A program made the translations under genes and the position numbers. Shown here piece by piece: positions 8,531 to 16,735 of a stretch of DNA of 16,965 bases (positions are counted from its first letter, which is position 1; the number at the start of each line of letters is the position of its first letter). Location: contig NZ_LECR01000074.1 of the NCBI RefSeq assembly GCF_001602625.1, positions 1 through 16,965 on the forward strand. The letters are read 5' to 3'. This stretch comes from Sodalis-like endosymbiont of Proechinophthirus fluctus. GTDB lineage: Bacteria > Pseudomonadota > Gammaproteobacteria > Enterobacterales > Enterobacteriaceae. The notes under the pieces are model-generated. The model did no database searches, was not told the DNA's origin, and was given only the letters and a program-made list of their open reading frames with translations.

Positions 8531-9569
8531 CTATTTCTTATACCAGATACGCGAGTTCACTACCCTGTACAGGACGTCCACCATCAGGTTGTCCAAAATG
8601 ATCAACGTCGCTACCAGAAACAAACCGCCCTGGATCACCGGATAGTCGCTGCGCTGCAGCACCTCAATCAGCCAGCAGCTGATGTCTGCCCAGGATAAAA
8701 GATGGTTTCGGTCAAAGTAGTAACTCCAGCAGCGTCCCCACATGCAGGCCAATAACCGTTACGACCGACAGCGGCGCGTTACGCAGCACATGAATGATGA
8801 TCACCCGCAGACAGCTCAGCGCTTTGGCACGCGCGGTGCGAATATAATCCTCGCTCAGCACCTCCATCATCGCCAAACGGGTCATACGCACGATGACTGC
8901 CAGCGGAATAGCACCCATCACGATAGCCTGCGTGATGATATGCATCACGGCATCTTTGAAATCCGCCAACTCGCCCCAAATCAGCGTATCAATCAGCATG
9001 AAACCGGTCAGGGGTTAGTTGTTGTCAAGAAACACCGTTTCCCCGTCGAACACCGGCGTAAGATTCAAATGCACTGACACTAGCATAATCAACATCATGC
9101 CCAACAAAAAATGGGCATTGAATAGCCGGTCAACGAGAACACCCACCACGGTATGATCGAAAATAGAACCACACTTCATCACCGCCGCCAAGTGCCCCCA
9201 CGGGAATGCCACCAGTACGGCGAAAATCATGGCGCAAATCTCCAGTTCCAAAGTCGCCTGGAAAGGCGGGACAAATTCCTGCCATACCGGAAGCTGGCTG
9301 GTCTTTAAGTGAGGTGATTGTATCCCCCTACAGAGCACCCTGGCGATGTAGTGAAAGTATTATTGAAATAGCAGCTTATCCAGCCCCATCTAGGTCATCA
9401 ATTCCGCATAGCTCTCGGGGAAATACCGCGCTTCCCGGCCATGATCAACACCGGATCTCCTGAGATCAGATTCACGAAGGCAAAGGTCCGCAAGGTAAAA
9501 ATGAATTCCGGGTAACAGGTTATCGGCACGATCACCATCGCCTTACAGGTGTACGTTATATTATAAATG
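8531..9569 (-). pseudogene. dppB: dppB, dipeptide ABC transporter permease (pseudogene)
   Basis: First permease subunit of the dipeptide importer. Blocks in order: TFAFVNLISGDPVLIMAGKR (about 9450), ESYAELMT-stop-MGLDK, LPVWQEFVPPFQATLELEIC, GSIFDHTVVGV, LGMMLIMLVSVHLNLTPV, ADFKDAVMHIITQAIVMGAI, VIVRMTRLAMMEVLSEDYIR and TARAKALSCLRVIIIHVLRN, then VIGLHVGTLL, YPVIQGGLFLVATLIILDNL and VVNSRIWYKK with a stop at 8533-8531. The length is near normal; damage is small indels and stops. Homology runs to about the start codon at the right end, but the ATG and ribosome site are not recognisable, and the flgM promoter begins two or three bases further on. dppA, the binding-protein gene usually upstream, is not in this window. 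Confidence 0.92.
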
Positions 9570-9571
9570 AT

Positions 9572-9598
9572 TAAGGTTTTCGCGCCTGAGGCCGATAG
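9572..9598 (+). promoter_or_regulatory. Sigma-28 (FliA) flagellar promoter of flgM
   Basis: TAAG (9572-9575), then exactly 15 bases, then GCCGATAG (9591-9598) matches the flagellar class 3 consensus TAAA-N15-GCCGATAA with one mismatch in each element. Transcription would start near 9605 and reach the flgM ATG at 9650. Enteric flgM genes are known to have their own class 3 promoter, so the position is as expected. The left end touches the start of dppB on the other strand. Confidence 0.85.
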
Positions 9599-9649
9599 TT
9601 GGGTATTGGCGCCGTTTCAATCAACGAAATCAACGTAAGTGAGACTTGT

Positions 9650-9946
9650 ATGAGTATTGAGAGTAGCTGTCCTGTTCAGTCTCTGGAACCGCTGAAAAAC
9701 ATCGACGGCAATGCCGTTCAGATACGGAAAAACAAGACTGCTGCCAGCGGCGACAATCAAGAGAGTAAAAGCACTGTTAGCTTGAGCGACACGCTGGATC
9801 AGCTGCAAAAACAAGGAGCCCAGGATATCGATGTCGCCAAGATCGGGCGTATCAAAAACGCTATCTGTGACGGCTCCCTCACCATGGATAGCGGTAGAAT
9901 TGCCGATGTGCTGATTAGCCAGGCACAATCGATGTTGGACGAATAA
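9650..9946 (+). CDS. flgM: FlgM, anti-sigma-28 factor
   Basis: FlgM binds the flagellar sigma factor FliA and keeps late flagellar genes off until it is exported through the finished hook-basal body. The open frame gives 98 residues, close to the 97 of enteric FlgM. I chose the ATG at 9650 (MSIESSCPVQSLEPL) because it matches the family start; an in-frame ATG at 9599 would lie on the promoter and be upstream of the transcript start. The first half is polar and rich in Lys, Ser and Asn, as in the disordered exported half of the family. The C-terminal sigma-binding half reads VSLSDTLDQLQKQ, DIDVAKIGRIKNAICDGSL and MDSGRIADVLISQAQSML. It is preceded by its own sigma-28 promoter and followed three bases later by flgN. 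It is the only gene here without a visible lesion. AAGTGAG upstream is a modest ribosome site. Confidence 0.93.
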   Translation: MSIESSCPVQSLEPLKNIDGNAVQIRKNKTAASGDNQESKSTVSLSDTLDQLQKQGAQDIDVAKIGRIKNAICDGSLTMDSGRIADVLISQAQSMLDE

Positions 9947-9949
9947 GCT

Positions 9950-10435
9950 ATGAAGACGTTGGAAACACTGCTGGCTAACATGGTCGAACTGCTGAACAAA
10001 TTGGAGGCCACCCTTGCCTAAGAGCAGCAGTTATTAGGAAGCTCTGTCCAGGTCAATGCACCACTACTGTACCGTACCATTGAAACCAAATATGAGCAGC
10101 TCATCAGCACGCTGCAACACATGAATCATCAGCGCCAATTGTTGGAGCAGAAGATAGAATTGCAGGCGCCCTATAGAAAGCGATTAGAAAGCGATGCAGG
10201 GCTTCAGGCCGACTGAGAAAATCTCGTGGAACCACACACCCCGCACCACAGCAATACAACCAGCGCAATGGGCCGATGCTGGTTGTACATCTCAAACTGA
10301 ATCAATATGGCTTGAGTAGAGTATACGACCCCACGTGGTATGTGCTAGCTCTTTTATGCGATCGTCAGTCCCAAATTCAGTATGTAACGGCACGTAGCAG
10401 GCAGAGGCGACTGCCGGCGAACTAGCCATGGTACT
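9950..10435 (+). pseudogene. flgN: flgN, flagellar export chaperone (pseudogene)
   Basis: FlgN is the cytoplasmic export chaperone of the hook-filament junction proteins FlgK and FlgL. The start ATG at 9950 gives MKTLETLLANMVELLNKLEA, then TLA and a TAA stop at 10019-10021 where relatives have Glu or Gln. The frame continues EQQLLGSSVQ, TIETKYEQLISTLQHMNHQ and RKRLESDAGLQAD to a TGA at 10214-10216, probably from a Trp codon before ENLVE. After a shift near 10240 the helical C-terminal part reads QQYNQRNGPMLVVHLKLNQY and ends at 10433-10435. The long amphipathic helices of the family can still be seen. It follows flgM by three bases, the normal order. The C-terminal match is weaker than the rest. 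murJ, the usual convergent neighbour, is replaced by pmbA. Confidence 0.83.
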
Positions 10436-10509
10436 CTGATAGTTTAATAGGGGCATTTGGCCGGCGATCATCGTCATCGGCGTATAACGTTCATAAGTCA
10501 CCGACACGA

Positions 10510-10527
10510 TTCATCAGGGATGATGAA
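10510..10527. terminator. Short hairpin between convergent flgN and pmbA
   Basis: TTCATCA and TGATGAA pair around GGGA in the 100-base gap where flgN and pmbA converge. The position suits a bidirectional terminator, but the stem is AT-rich and lacks a following T-run, so support is weak. Confidence 0.3.
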
Positions 10528-10534
10528 TTAATCG

Positions 10535-11883
10535 TCACTGACCGGCGATTTTTATCGCCGACAGCAGCACTGAGTAGCATTGGATATTACTGTGCATTTC
10601 GGTATCGCTGTCGGTGCTGACGATATTGCGCAGCATCTCTTGCAGGTTGCCGGCGATGGTTATCTCGCTACGGATATTGTATCTCGCCGTTTTCCGCCCA
10701 AAAACCGGTCGCGCTGCGGGAATAGTCGCCAGTGATCATGCTGATCCTTTTCCCCATTAGTTCCGTAACTACCAACCCGCGTCCCATCTGTTTCAGTAGC
10801 CAGGAGAAATCCACCTCCTGATGGGAGATGCGCTAATTGTATATCCCGCCGGGGTGGCCCCGTGCTTTCAAGGACAAGCTTGCACAACACATAACTGCCA
10901 AGCAGCCAGGTATTGAGCACGCCATCCTGGACAATAGCCCAATCGCTGGTCCTCACGCCTTCACTGTCAAACGGAGACGACGCCAGTCCCTTTAGTAAAA
11001 GGAGACATTCTTAGATGGACAGCCAATCGGATAAGATAGCCTTACCTAGTAAATCGAGCAGGAAAGTGGAGTTGCGATATATATTACTGCTGCTGAGAGG
11101 ACCCACCATATGCCCAAATAGACCGGTTACCACCTCGGCTGCAAGCAATACCGATGCTTCTATGGTCAGCACCTTACGCGGATTAAGGTGCGCCAGCGTG
11201 CGGTGTATGCGCTCCTCCCCCACCCATTGCGGCGAGCATAGATCGTCGAAGGCGCCGCTGATTGTATAGGCGTAATTACGCTATATCGCCGCCGATTTCC
11301 ACTATGATGCTGCAGGAGAGAGAATGACGGCTGCTGCTGTTGTAGCTTTGCAACATGCCGTGGCTATTACCAAAAGACGTAGGTGCCGAAATAGCTGTTG
11401 AAACTTTCCCCTTCGGTATGGGTGGTACGCTTATCGCCGTCGATGGCCATCCATTCCGCCGCCATGGTTATTCCGCGTTCAGCGTCAAGCTCGGCGAGGT
11501 GAAGTAAATCGAGATCCGGCGCCTCATACGCCAACAGCGTCTTCTCCACCGGTCCCGTCCCTCCCGATGTGGGATCGGTGGAGAAGTGTAGCACGCAATA
11601 CCCAGAGCAGTGGCGGTGGTGCGGACAGTGGCGTCCTGACTAAGATCTGTGGAGGAGTCGCCGCCGTTGCGCTGTTGATAACAAACGGTTATCCCCAGGC
11701 GCCATCGCTGTTGAATTCGACATTTTCCACCTCGCCATAGCGGGTGCTATGATGCCGATACTGGTAGTTTTGATCACTACCACTTCCGGCGCATCCGACC
11801 TGGCGGGCGCCAGTTTTCCAGCGCCTGTGCGACCGCGTTTTCTAAAAGTGTGCATTTCTGGGCAACCTGATTGACTAACTTTC
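10535..11883 (-). pseudogene. pmbA: pmbA (tldE), TldD/TldE protease subunit (pseudogene)
   Basis: PmbA (TldE) forms with TldD a cytoplasmic metalloprotease known for maturing microcin B17 and degrading the CcdA antitoxin. Blocks from the N-terminus: QVAQKCTLLENAVAQALE (about 11850), [20 protein letters not shown] and THTEGESFNSYFGTYVF (about 11400), [80 protein letters not shown] and KLVLEST, then a [14 protein letters not shown] end with a stop at 10537-10535. The length is about that of the E. coli gene, so it has been silenced by small indels and stops rather than by large deletions. Near the start, AGTCAATCAGG looks like a small insertion that breaks the frame of VSQVAQ. The start codon is not clear. 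Both halves of the TldD/TldE complex are broken in this window. Confidence 0.92.
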
Positions 11884-11901
11884 TTTTCTGGTTCCGCTAT
11901 T

Positions 11902-11910
11902 ATTATAGCA
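11902..11910 (-). promoter_or_regulatory. Extended -10 element upstream of pmbA
   Basis: On the minus strand the sequence reads TGCTATAAT, a perfect extended -10 (TGNTATAAT). It lies about 20 to 30 bases before the first recognisable pmbA codons. The -35 region is poor, as is usual for extended -10 promoters. Only the motif supports it, and the leader would be very short. Confidence 0.35.
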
Positions 11911-11958
11911 CATTATCCGCTAGACAGGATCTCGCCGCATACGCCAAGCAAAATTGGA

Positions 11959-12225
11959 TTATGCGGTCAGCCAATCTGAAAACTGCTGTTGCAGCATTTC
12001 TTCAGTTTAACAGTCCGTAATATATTTGTCACTATATGCGCGTATGCGCGAAGACCACCGGGATAGAGTGTAGGGACTCCTTTTTCCTGGCGGTATACAA
12101 ATTCAATTTCCACAGGCAAAGCTAAATGCAACAGACCATGCGACCACAGGGCGTCGAGATTGGCGTCATAAGGCCTTACTAATGGCAAATTGGCGATCAA
12201 AGGACGGTATTTATGTTATAAAATT
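11959..12225 (-). pseudogene. Unidentified coding remnant
   Basis: A minus-strand frame reads LIANLPLVRPYDANLDALW, then SHGLLHLALPVEIEFVYRQE and KGVPTLYPGGLRAYA, a composition like real protein. Near the end a second frame, TEEMLQQQFSDWLTA with stop at 11961-11959, looks like the true C-terminus, so a frameshift near 12030 is likely. It lies between the pmbA 5' end and the GabD remnant. I do not recognise the family; an effector domain of a regulator or an enzyme C-terminus are both possible. Confidence 0.4.
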
Positions 12226-12242
12226 GAAATATAATGATACTT

Positions 12243-12276
12243 TTTCCATTAGGGGGCGCTTTCCATTAGGGGGCGC
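12243..12276. repeat. 17-bp tandem duplication
   Basis: TTTCCATTAGGGGGCGC occurs twice in direct succession (12243-12259 and 12260-12276) without a mismatch. The perfect identity suggests a recent slippage or small duplication. It lies between the unidentified remnant and the GabD remnant, in what seems non-coding DNA. Confidence 0.9.
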
Positions 12277-12349
12277 TATCCGCTAAGCCGGTTAAATTCC
12301 CTGTCAGGATACCTAGGCGCCCGCCCGATAGCATGGGCATCCACTGGTG

Positions 12350-12785
12350 TCCTTATAAAGTCCACCAATATGCAACATTTTACTTCCAGACAATCCTCTC
12401 CATGCCCAGCACTGACCCCCTCATGCCCCAATCCGGACTCTTTTACGTCGCCAAATGGCCCCAGCTCGTTGGACATCGCACATTCGTTAATGCTGGTCAG
12501 ACCGCTCTCAAGCGATGATGCGACGAGAAATACCCGCGCCATATCCCGGGTATAAAAGTACACTGCCAGACCATAGGGAGTATATTTGGCGCGCCGAATA
12601 GCCTCTTCCTCGTCGGCAAAGCAGAAATAGGCGGCAACCGGACTAAAAGTTTCCTAGCGCGCCAGTTGCATATCATCAGTCACATCGGCCAGCACCTTGG
12701 GCTGGAAGAAATTACCTACCAGCCGGTGACGCTTATCGCACGTGACCACGCGCTCGTCCTTTTCCAACACATTGGCAAGTACCTC
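12350..12785 (-). pseudogene. gabD: gabD-type succinate-semialdehyde dehydrogenase, C-terminal third only
   Basis: Remnant of an NAD(P)-dependent aldehyde dehydrogenase closest, as I read it, to GabD, which oxidises succinate semialdehyde in GABA breakdown. From the right end: VLANVLEKDERVVTCDKRHR, LVGNFFQPKVLADVTDDMQL, ETFSPVAAYFCFADEEEAIR, YTPYGLAVYFYTRDMARVF, SGLTSINECAMSNELGPFGD and VKESGLGHEGVSAGHGEDCL, ending LEVKCCI. These match the GabD C-terminal part, including the NEVAPFGGIKxSGLGREG motif. Frames change several times. The catalytic Cys and Glu lie in the missing N-terminal two thirds. The remnant stops at 12785, exactly where the aaeR remnant begins on the other strand. Another aldehyde dehydrogenase (for example Sad/YneI) is less likely given the ISNExxPFG signature. 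Confidence 0.83.
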
Positions 12786-13393
12786 GACGCTAAAAATGTT
12801 CTGGCGCCGATTACCACTGAGATACTGAAGGAGTATCCGACCCTATCGGTCAACCTAGTGACTAATATTCCAGCGCTGGATCTTATCGCCGACGGGCTGG
12901 ATCTGGTGGTGAAAGTAGGAGCGCTGCAAAGATCCTAGTTTGTTTTCGCGCCAGCTGGGATCGATGCCGATAGTGGCGTTCGCCTCTAAGAGCTATCTGG
13001 CATAGTGGGGTACGCCAGAAAAACCCAGCGACATGGCTAATTTCTCCTAGCTGGAATATGACGTGCGTCCGGACAACCAGTTTGAACTCATTGCGCCAAA
13101 GGCATAACACTGCATTTGTCGCCAGTAGGTCGCTTTGCAACCAACGATTCGTAAACACTGATCCGCTGGCCGACCGCCGGCGCTGGCATCAATTATGTGA
13201 GTCCTGGATAAGATAAAACGCGGCAATGTCGAAATTTTATTCATCCACTATCACTCCGATCCGCAGCCAGTATATGCGGTGTATATGACTCGTGATAAAT
13301 TACCACTGAAGGTACAGGTCTGCATTAACCACATCACCGACTCCTCAGGTGGCAGATATGTATCATACCTTTCGCCAGGACAGAGTCGGTTGA
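12786..13393 (+). pseudogene. aaeR: aaeR, LysR-type regulator, N-terminal DNA-binding domain lost
   Basis: AaeR is the LysR-type activator of the aaeXAB aromatic-acid efflux genes. The remnant starts inside the effector domain: NVLAPITTEILKEYPTLSVN, LVTNIPALDLIADGLDLVVK and VGALQ, a near match to AaeR from about residue 105. Next come SSLFARQLGSMPIVAFASKS, GTPEKPSDMANFS, a stop where relatives have Trp, LEYDVRPDNQFELIAPK, and after damage KIKRGNVEILFIHYHSDPQP, VYAVYMTRDKLPLKVQVCIN and VADMYHTFRQDRVG with stop at 13391-13393. The HTH (first 100 residues) is gone. The gene converges with tldD, exactly as aaeR does in E. coli, which supports the assignment. aaeXAB are not visible; a gabD remnant occupies the divergent position. 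Confidence 0.9.
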
Positions 13394-13535
13394 GCCGTGT
13401 TGGCTATCATCCGCTATGTTAATGACGGCACCGGCGCAATGGCGCTCAAAGCAATATGCTCGAGGTGACTGTAAGCCCACTGCGTTCGGGCAGGGGTGCC
13501 GCAGCCGCTGAGGCGCCCTGGAGGTTAACGTCGGC

Positions 13536-15002
13536 TTAGGTGACACCACCCACGGTGATTCTATTCAACTTCAGCGTCAGCTGGCTCGCACCCGCCTACC
13601 AGCAAGCTTTGGGCTTCCTTTGCCACAGACTCCAACCCTTTTATCCAATCATTGCCAACCATCGAGATTTGCTGTATCGCCTCGACACCGGAGCCGATGA
13701 GCGCTGCGCCTTTCACCGGCGTGGAGTCACGCATCCGTTCTCAATCAAATAGGCTTCCGAGGTAGAGAAAACGAACTTGCCGGAGGTGATATCTACCTGT
13801 GCGCTGCCAAGTTTGGGCGCTTAAATGCCGCGCTCTGCGCGGGCGATAATTTCTTCCGGCATCGATTGACCCGCCAGCAGATCTAGCAGGTAGGTATTGG
13901 TCATCCGCAGCATCGGTAAATGTGCATAGGACTGACTCCCTTAGGCCGTTGCTGGGAGTGTTACTCCATTAGCCTGGTATTAAGTTTGTCCTGAATGTAC
14001 CCTCTCAACCGGCCTTTTTCTATCAGCAATTGTATTGCCCAGGCACGCCTTCATCATCAATGGCCAGCGCGAGCCGTACAGGCTGCTATCGAGCGTACCA
14101 TCGTCGACTACCGAGCATAGCTCGGACGCCACCAGCTTTCCCATCTGGCCATAAACACCGAGCTGCCGCAGCGATTGAAATCCCCTTCTAGGCCGTGTCC
14201 CACCGCTTCGTGCAGCAGCATACGCGGCCAACCCGCGTCGAGCACTACTGCATAGCGCCGGCAGGGGCCGCGGCGGCGGAGAGATTCACTAGCGCCCATC
14301 CCATCCGCACAACCGTCGACATGCACCTCACCGACCACCTCTGCTAAGAAAAAATCGTAGCCAAAACGGCCGGTGCCTCTCTGGCGCCAACCTCGCGTTT
14401 ACTATCCTGCTCGACCTGCATGCTGATGGACATACGAAACAGCGAGTGCACATGCGCCACCATCGTATCATCAGTAGCAGCAACTAGAATCTGCTCATGC
14501 ACCTCCGACAGGCTGTCCGTAACTTCCTAGACACGCGCATCAGCGGCGCGCGTTGCCTTACCCACCCAGTGCAGCAGCATGATTTTCTCCTCGCGCGGCA
14601 GACCGGCGAGCGGATCGGATCCAACGGCGGATACAGGGGCGGTAAGCCACCGTGCCCAGGATATGTTATCCGTCCGCTGGCGGCGTCACTGACGATGCTA
14701 GGTACAGCTATCGCGTATTTATTCAATGCTGTCAGGGTGATTTGGTCAGCATAGGAGAAACCGTTTTTTTACCTCTTATCGCGTGCACACCGACGCCCTG
14801 GTCGATATAACAATATTATACGACCCTTCCTTAATAATACCGTCTTCAATGATCCATGCTTCATGATAGCTTGATTAGAAATAGATATCGGCATAGTAGT
14901 CCAGACGTCGTGCGCTCATTTATTCCAATATAGAGAAAAAATATGGTCGTGCTGCAGTTGATGAGTATAAAGTAAATGCTCACTTAACAACGTTAGACTC
15001 AT
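13536..15002 (-). pseudogene. tldD: tldD, metalloprotease subunit TldD (pseudogene)
   Basis: TldD is the zinc-protease partner of TldE/PmbA. The start ATG at 15002-15000 gives MSLTLLSEHLLYTHQLQHDH. Blocks follow: RRLDYYADIYF, SSYHEAWIIEDGIIKEGSYN, DQGVGVHAI, FSYADQITLTALN, then in the centre VVLDAGWPRMLLHEAVGHGL and EGDFNRCGSSVF. The zinc-binding HExxxH motif (HEAVGH, about 14210) is still intact. ELCSVVDDGTL, LAIDDEGVPGQYNLLIEKG and YIQDKLNTRLM come next, and the C-terminus VGVCGKGSPKL ... NRITVGGVT ends at a stop at 13538-13536. The length is almost that of the functional gene; inactivation is by many small frameshifts and stops. It is the middle of a block aaeR-tldD-yhdP-rng-maf conserved with E. 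coli. Confidence 0.94.
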
Positions 15003-15109
15003 GGGTTCACGTTCTTAAAAATGGATTTGACCCCACCACAGTGCAAATAAAGCCATGCATTATCTTTATAGACTGCGGCAATTCACCATCGGCGTCAAAC
15101 AATCGGCCT

Positions 15110-16368
15110 TTATTTCGATTTGGACTCTTGAGCACGCGGCTGTCGTAAAACTTCCTGTATTTCCGACACACCCAAGCCGCCTCTTATCTTATATGGTAGC
15201 GAACCGGTTTATGGAAATAGAAATCTCCATTGATCTAAAGCGATTGTACCTAGGCATCGATATTACGTCCCTATAATACCAGCCTATCCTGCGGGTTGTA
15301 GGCGCTAATTAAAGGTTGTGCGGGAAAGGGACAGCACCAGCCCGCTAGCGCGTAGGCGGATCTCGCCCTCCCGATCGGGGAAAAAGAGATGCCTCTTTGC
15401 CGGCAGCTAAAAAGCGACAGAACGGCAAGTTCCCAAGATTGGCCATCGGTAGCGATAGTCAGCGCTGGCACATCCATCTGCCAGGCATCCTGGCCTCTCA
15501 CTAAGATGGAGCGCCAGTTGATTTACATCAAGCCGGTGCGCCTAGTCACCGTCCTGCCAAAGCGCTGCGCCCCGGCTAAGCGGCGCGTCCGCGCCGGCAA
15601 TTTCGCCGTTTTCGAGGGTAAGCCAGACCGCCAGGATAAAATCGGCGCTTTACAAGTCGGTATTACTTTGCAGCGGCTGACTAAACCACGGCTTAAGATC
15701 GATATCCTGGGCCTTGAGATACACTTTGCCATTATCCAGAAGCCCCTGCTAATCGTGCAGATCCATACGCACGTCGATCGCGCCCTGCTGCACATCGGTA
15801 TTCGATAGGCTAATCTTGTCTTCTACACGGTGGCGGTTGGAGGTATTAAGCTAGGTGATGAGCTGTGGCACGGAAAGCCGGGGCCCTTCGGCCGAAGGGG
15901 TTAAAAAGGTGATCTGGCTGCCGCGAATGATGAAATGGTCGAACTGGCGCAGGAAAAGATTAGAAAGACGATCGGAGCTGATCGGACTACCTTGGAGATA
16001 CCGACTCATCAGCGTGGGATTCAGATCCCAGCTGTAGGCGATAAAAGGTCACGTCGCGGAACTGCCAACGATAGTGCAGCAAGAATTGCCACACGTCAAG
16101 CGCCGGCGTGGCACGCTGCACATGCAGCCGCTCATCAGCGGTAGTAGCATCAACCCTCAGATATCCAGCGTCGACCGGAAAGATTGCCAGCTGCCGTACA
16201 GTTACCGCGGCCAAATGTCATCATCAAAAGCACAATCCAATACAGAGACTATCTGTGGTCATAAGCTGTTCAAGTTCGGCAAAGCCAGAAGCAACCCTCT
16301 AACCTCAACGCCACCAAGACGATCAGGGCAGCGCCAACCGCCATGAGTATCCCCGGTAGCCACTTCAC
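15110..16368 (-). pseudogene. yhdP: yhdP, AsmA-like envelope protein, reduced to one third (pseudogene)
   Basis: YhdP is a very large AsmA-like inner-membrane and periplasmic protein implicated in phospholipid transport to the outer membrane. The proposed start is GTG at 16368-16366 (VKWLPGILMAVGAALIVLVA, a signal-anchor helix) after AAGGAAACAG. Next: TPALDVWQFLLHYRWQFRDV and TFYRLQLGSES (about 16080), RQFDHFIIRGSQITFLTPSA (about 15930), VRMDLHD, DNGKVYLKAQDIDLKPWFSQ, and EGEIRLRASGLVLSL (about 15360). After about 15300 a small internal piece remains (DRLVL-stop-GRNIDA, like LQLDGRNIDVKAK near residue 480 in E. coli), then only the C-terminus EIQEVLRQPRAQESKSK with a stop at 15112-15110. About 1260 bases remain of the roughly 3.8 kb expected. 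It lies between rng and tldD, as in E. coli. Confidence 0.93.
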
Positions 16369-16454
16369 ACCTGTTTCCTTGCTTGCTGTTGTGCGGCCGT
16401 TGCGTCCGACGTGACGGCTTATACTAGTTACAGATCTGCCTTGCAGCAACGGGC

Positions 16455-16735
16455 TTACATCATAACTACATCGAACTGCTCCTGGCTGTAAAGCGGCTTA
16501 ATCTGGACTTTCACCTGCTCTTGCCGACGAAAATTTCCACCTCGGCCAGAATGTAGAGCTCATCGCTCTACAATGCCTCGCCCACCGCGGCCGACGCATA
16601 AACCAGAAAAAGATCAGAGTCGTAGGCATGATGTAACATCATAATTTATCATATAATTTTATAGCATACTGTTTCAATGGTTTTCACCGTCCCGCAACAG
16701 AGACAGGATCGAGTGCACAAAGGCGATGACCTTGT
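16455..16735 (-). pseudogene. rng: rng (cafA), ribonuclease G, C-terminal fragment
   Basis: RNase G is an RNase E-family endoribonuclease that trims the 5' end of 16S rRNA and cuts some mRNAs. Only the last 90 or so of about 490 residues remain: GTVKTIETVCYKI (about 16690), MMLHHAYDSDLFLVYASAAV, GEAL, an amber stop, SDELYILAEVEIFVGK and, after a shift, QVKVQIKPLYSQEQFDVVMM with stop at 16457-16455. The catalytic S1 and DNase I-like domains are gone. The left part of the zinc-link CPxC motif lies at the junction (CLCCGTVKT), where the maf remnant begins. The gap to yhdP, 86 bases, is normal. The amber stop lies within an 8-bp inverted repeat (16552-16572). Confidence 0.92.

Noticed and set aside
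8742..9077. Plus-strand open frame of 111 codons
   Set aside because: It is the antisense of dppB, which matches the permease family residue by residue; the plus frame is rich in His and Gln and has no family resemblance.
10543..10560. Hairpin CGGCGAT-TTTT-ATCGCCG as a terminator of flgN or pmbA
   Set aside because: It lies within the conserved pmbA C-terminal codons (AIKIAGQ), so the symmetry is explained by coding sequence.
15389..15808. Plus-strand open frame of 139 codons, the longest in the window
   Set aside because: It is antisense to yhdP, whose N-terminal blocks (KAQDIDLKPW, VRMDLHD) are readable on the minus strand.
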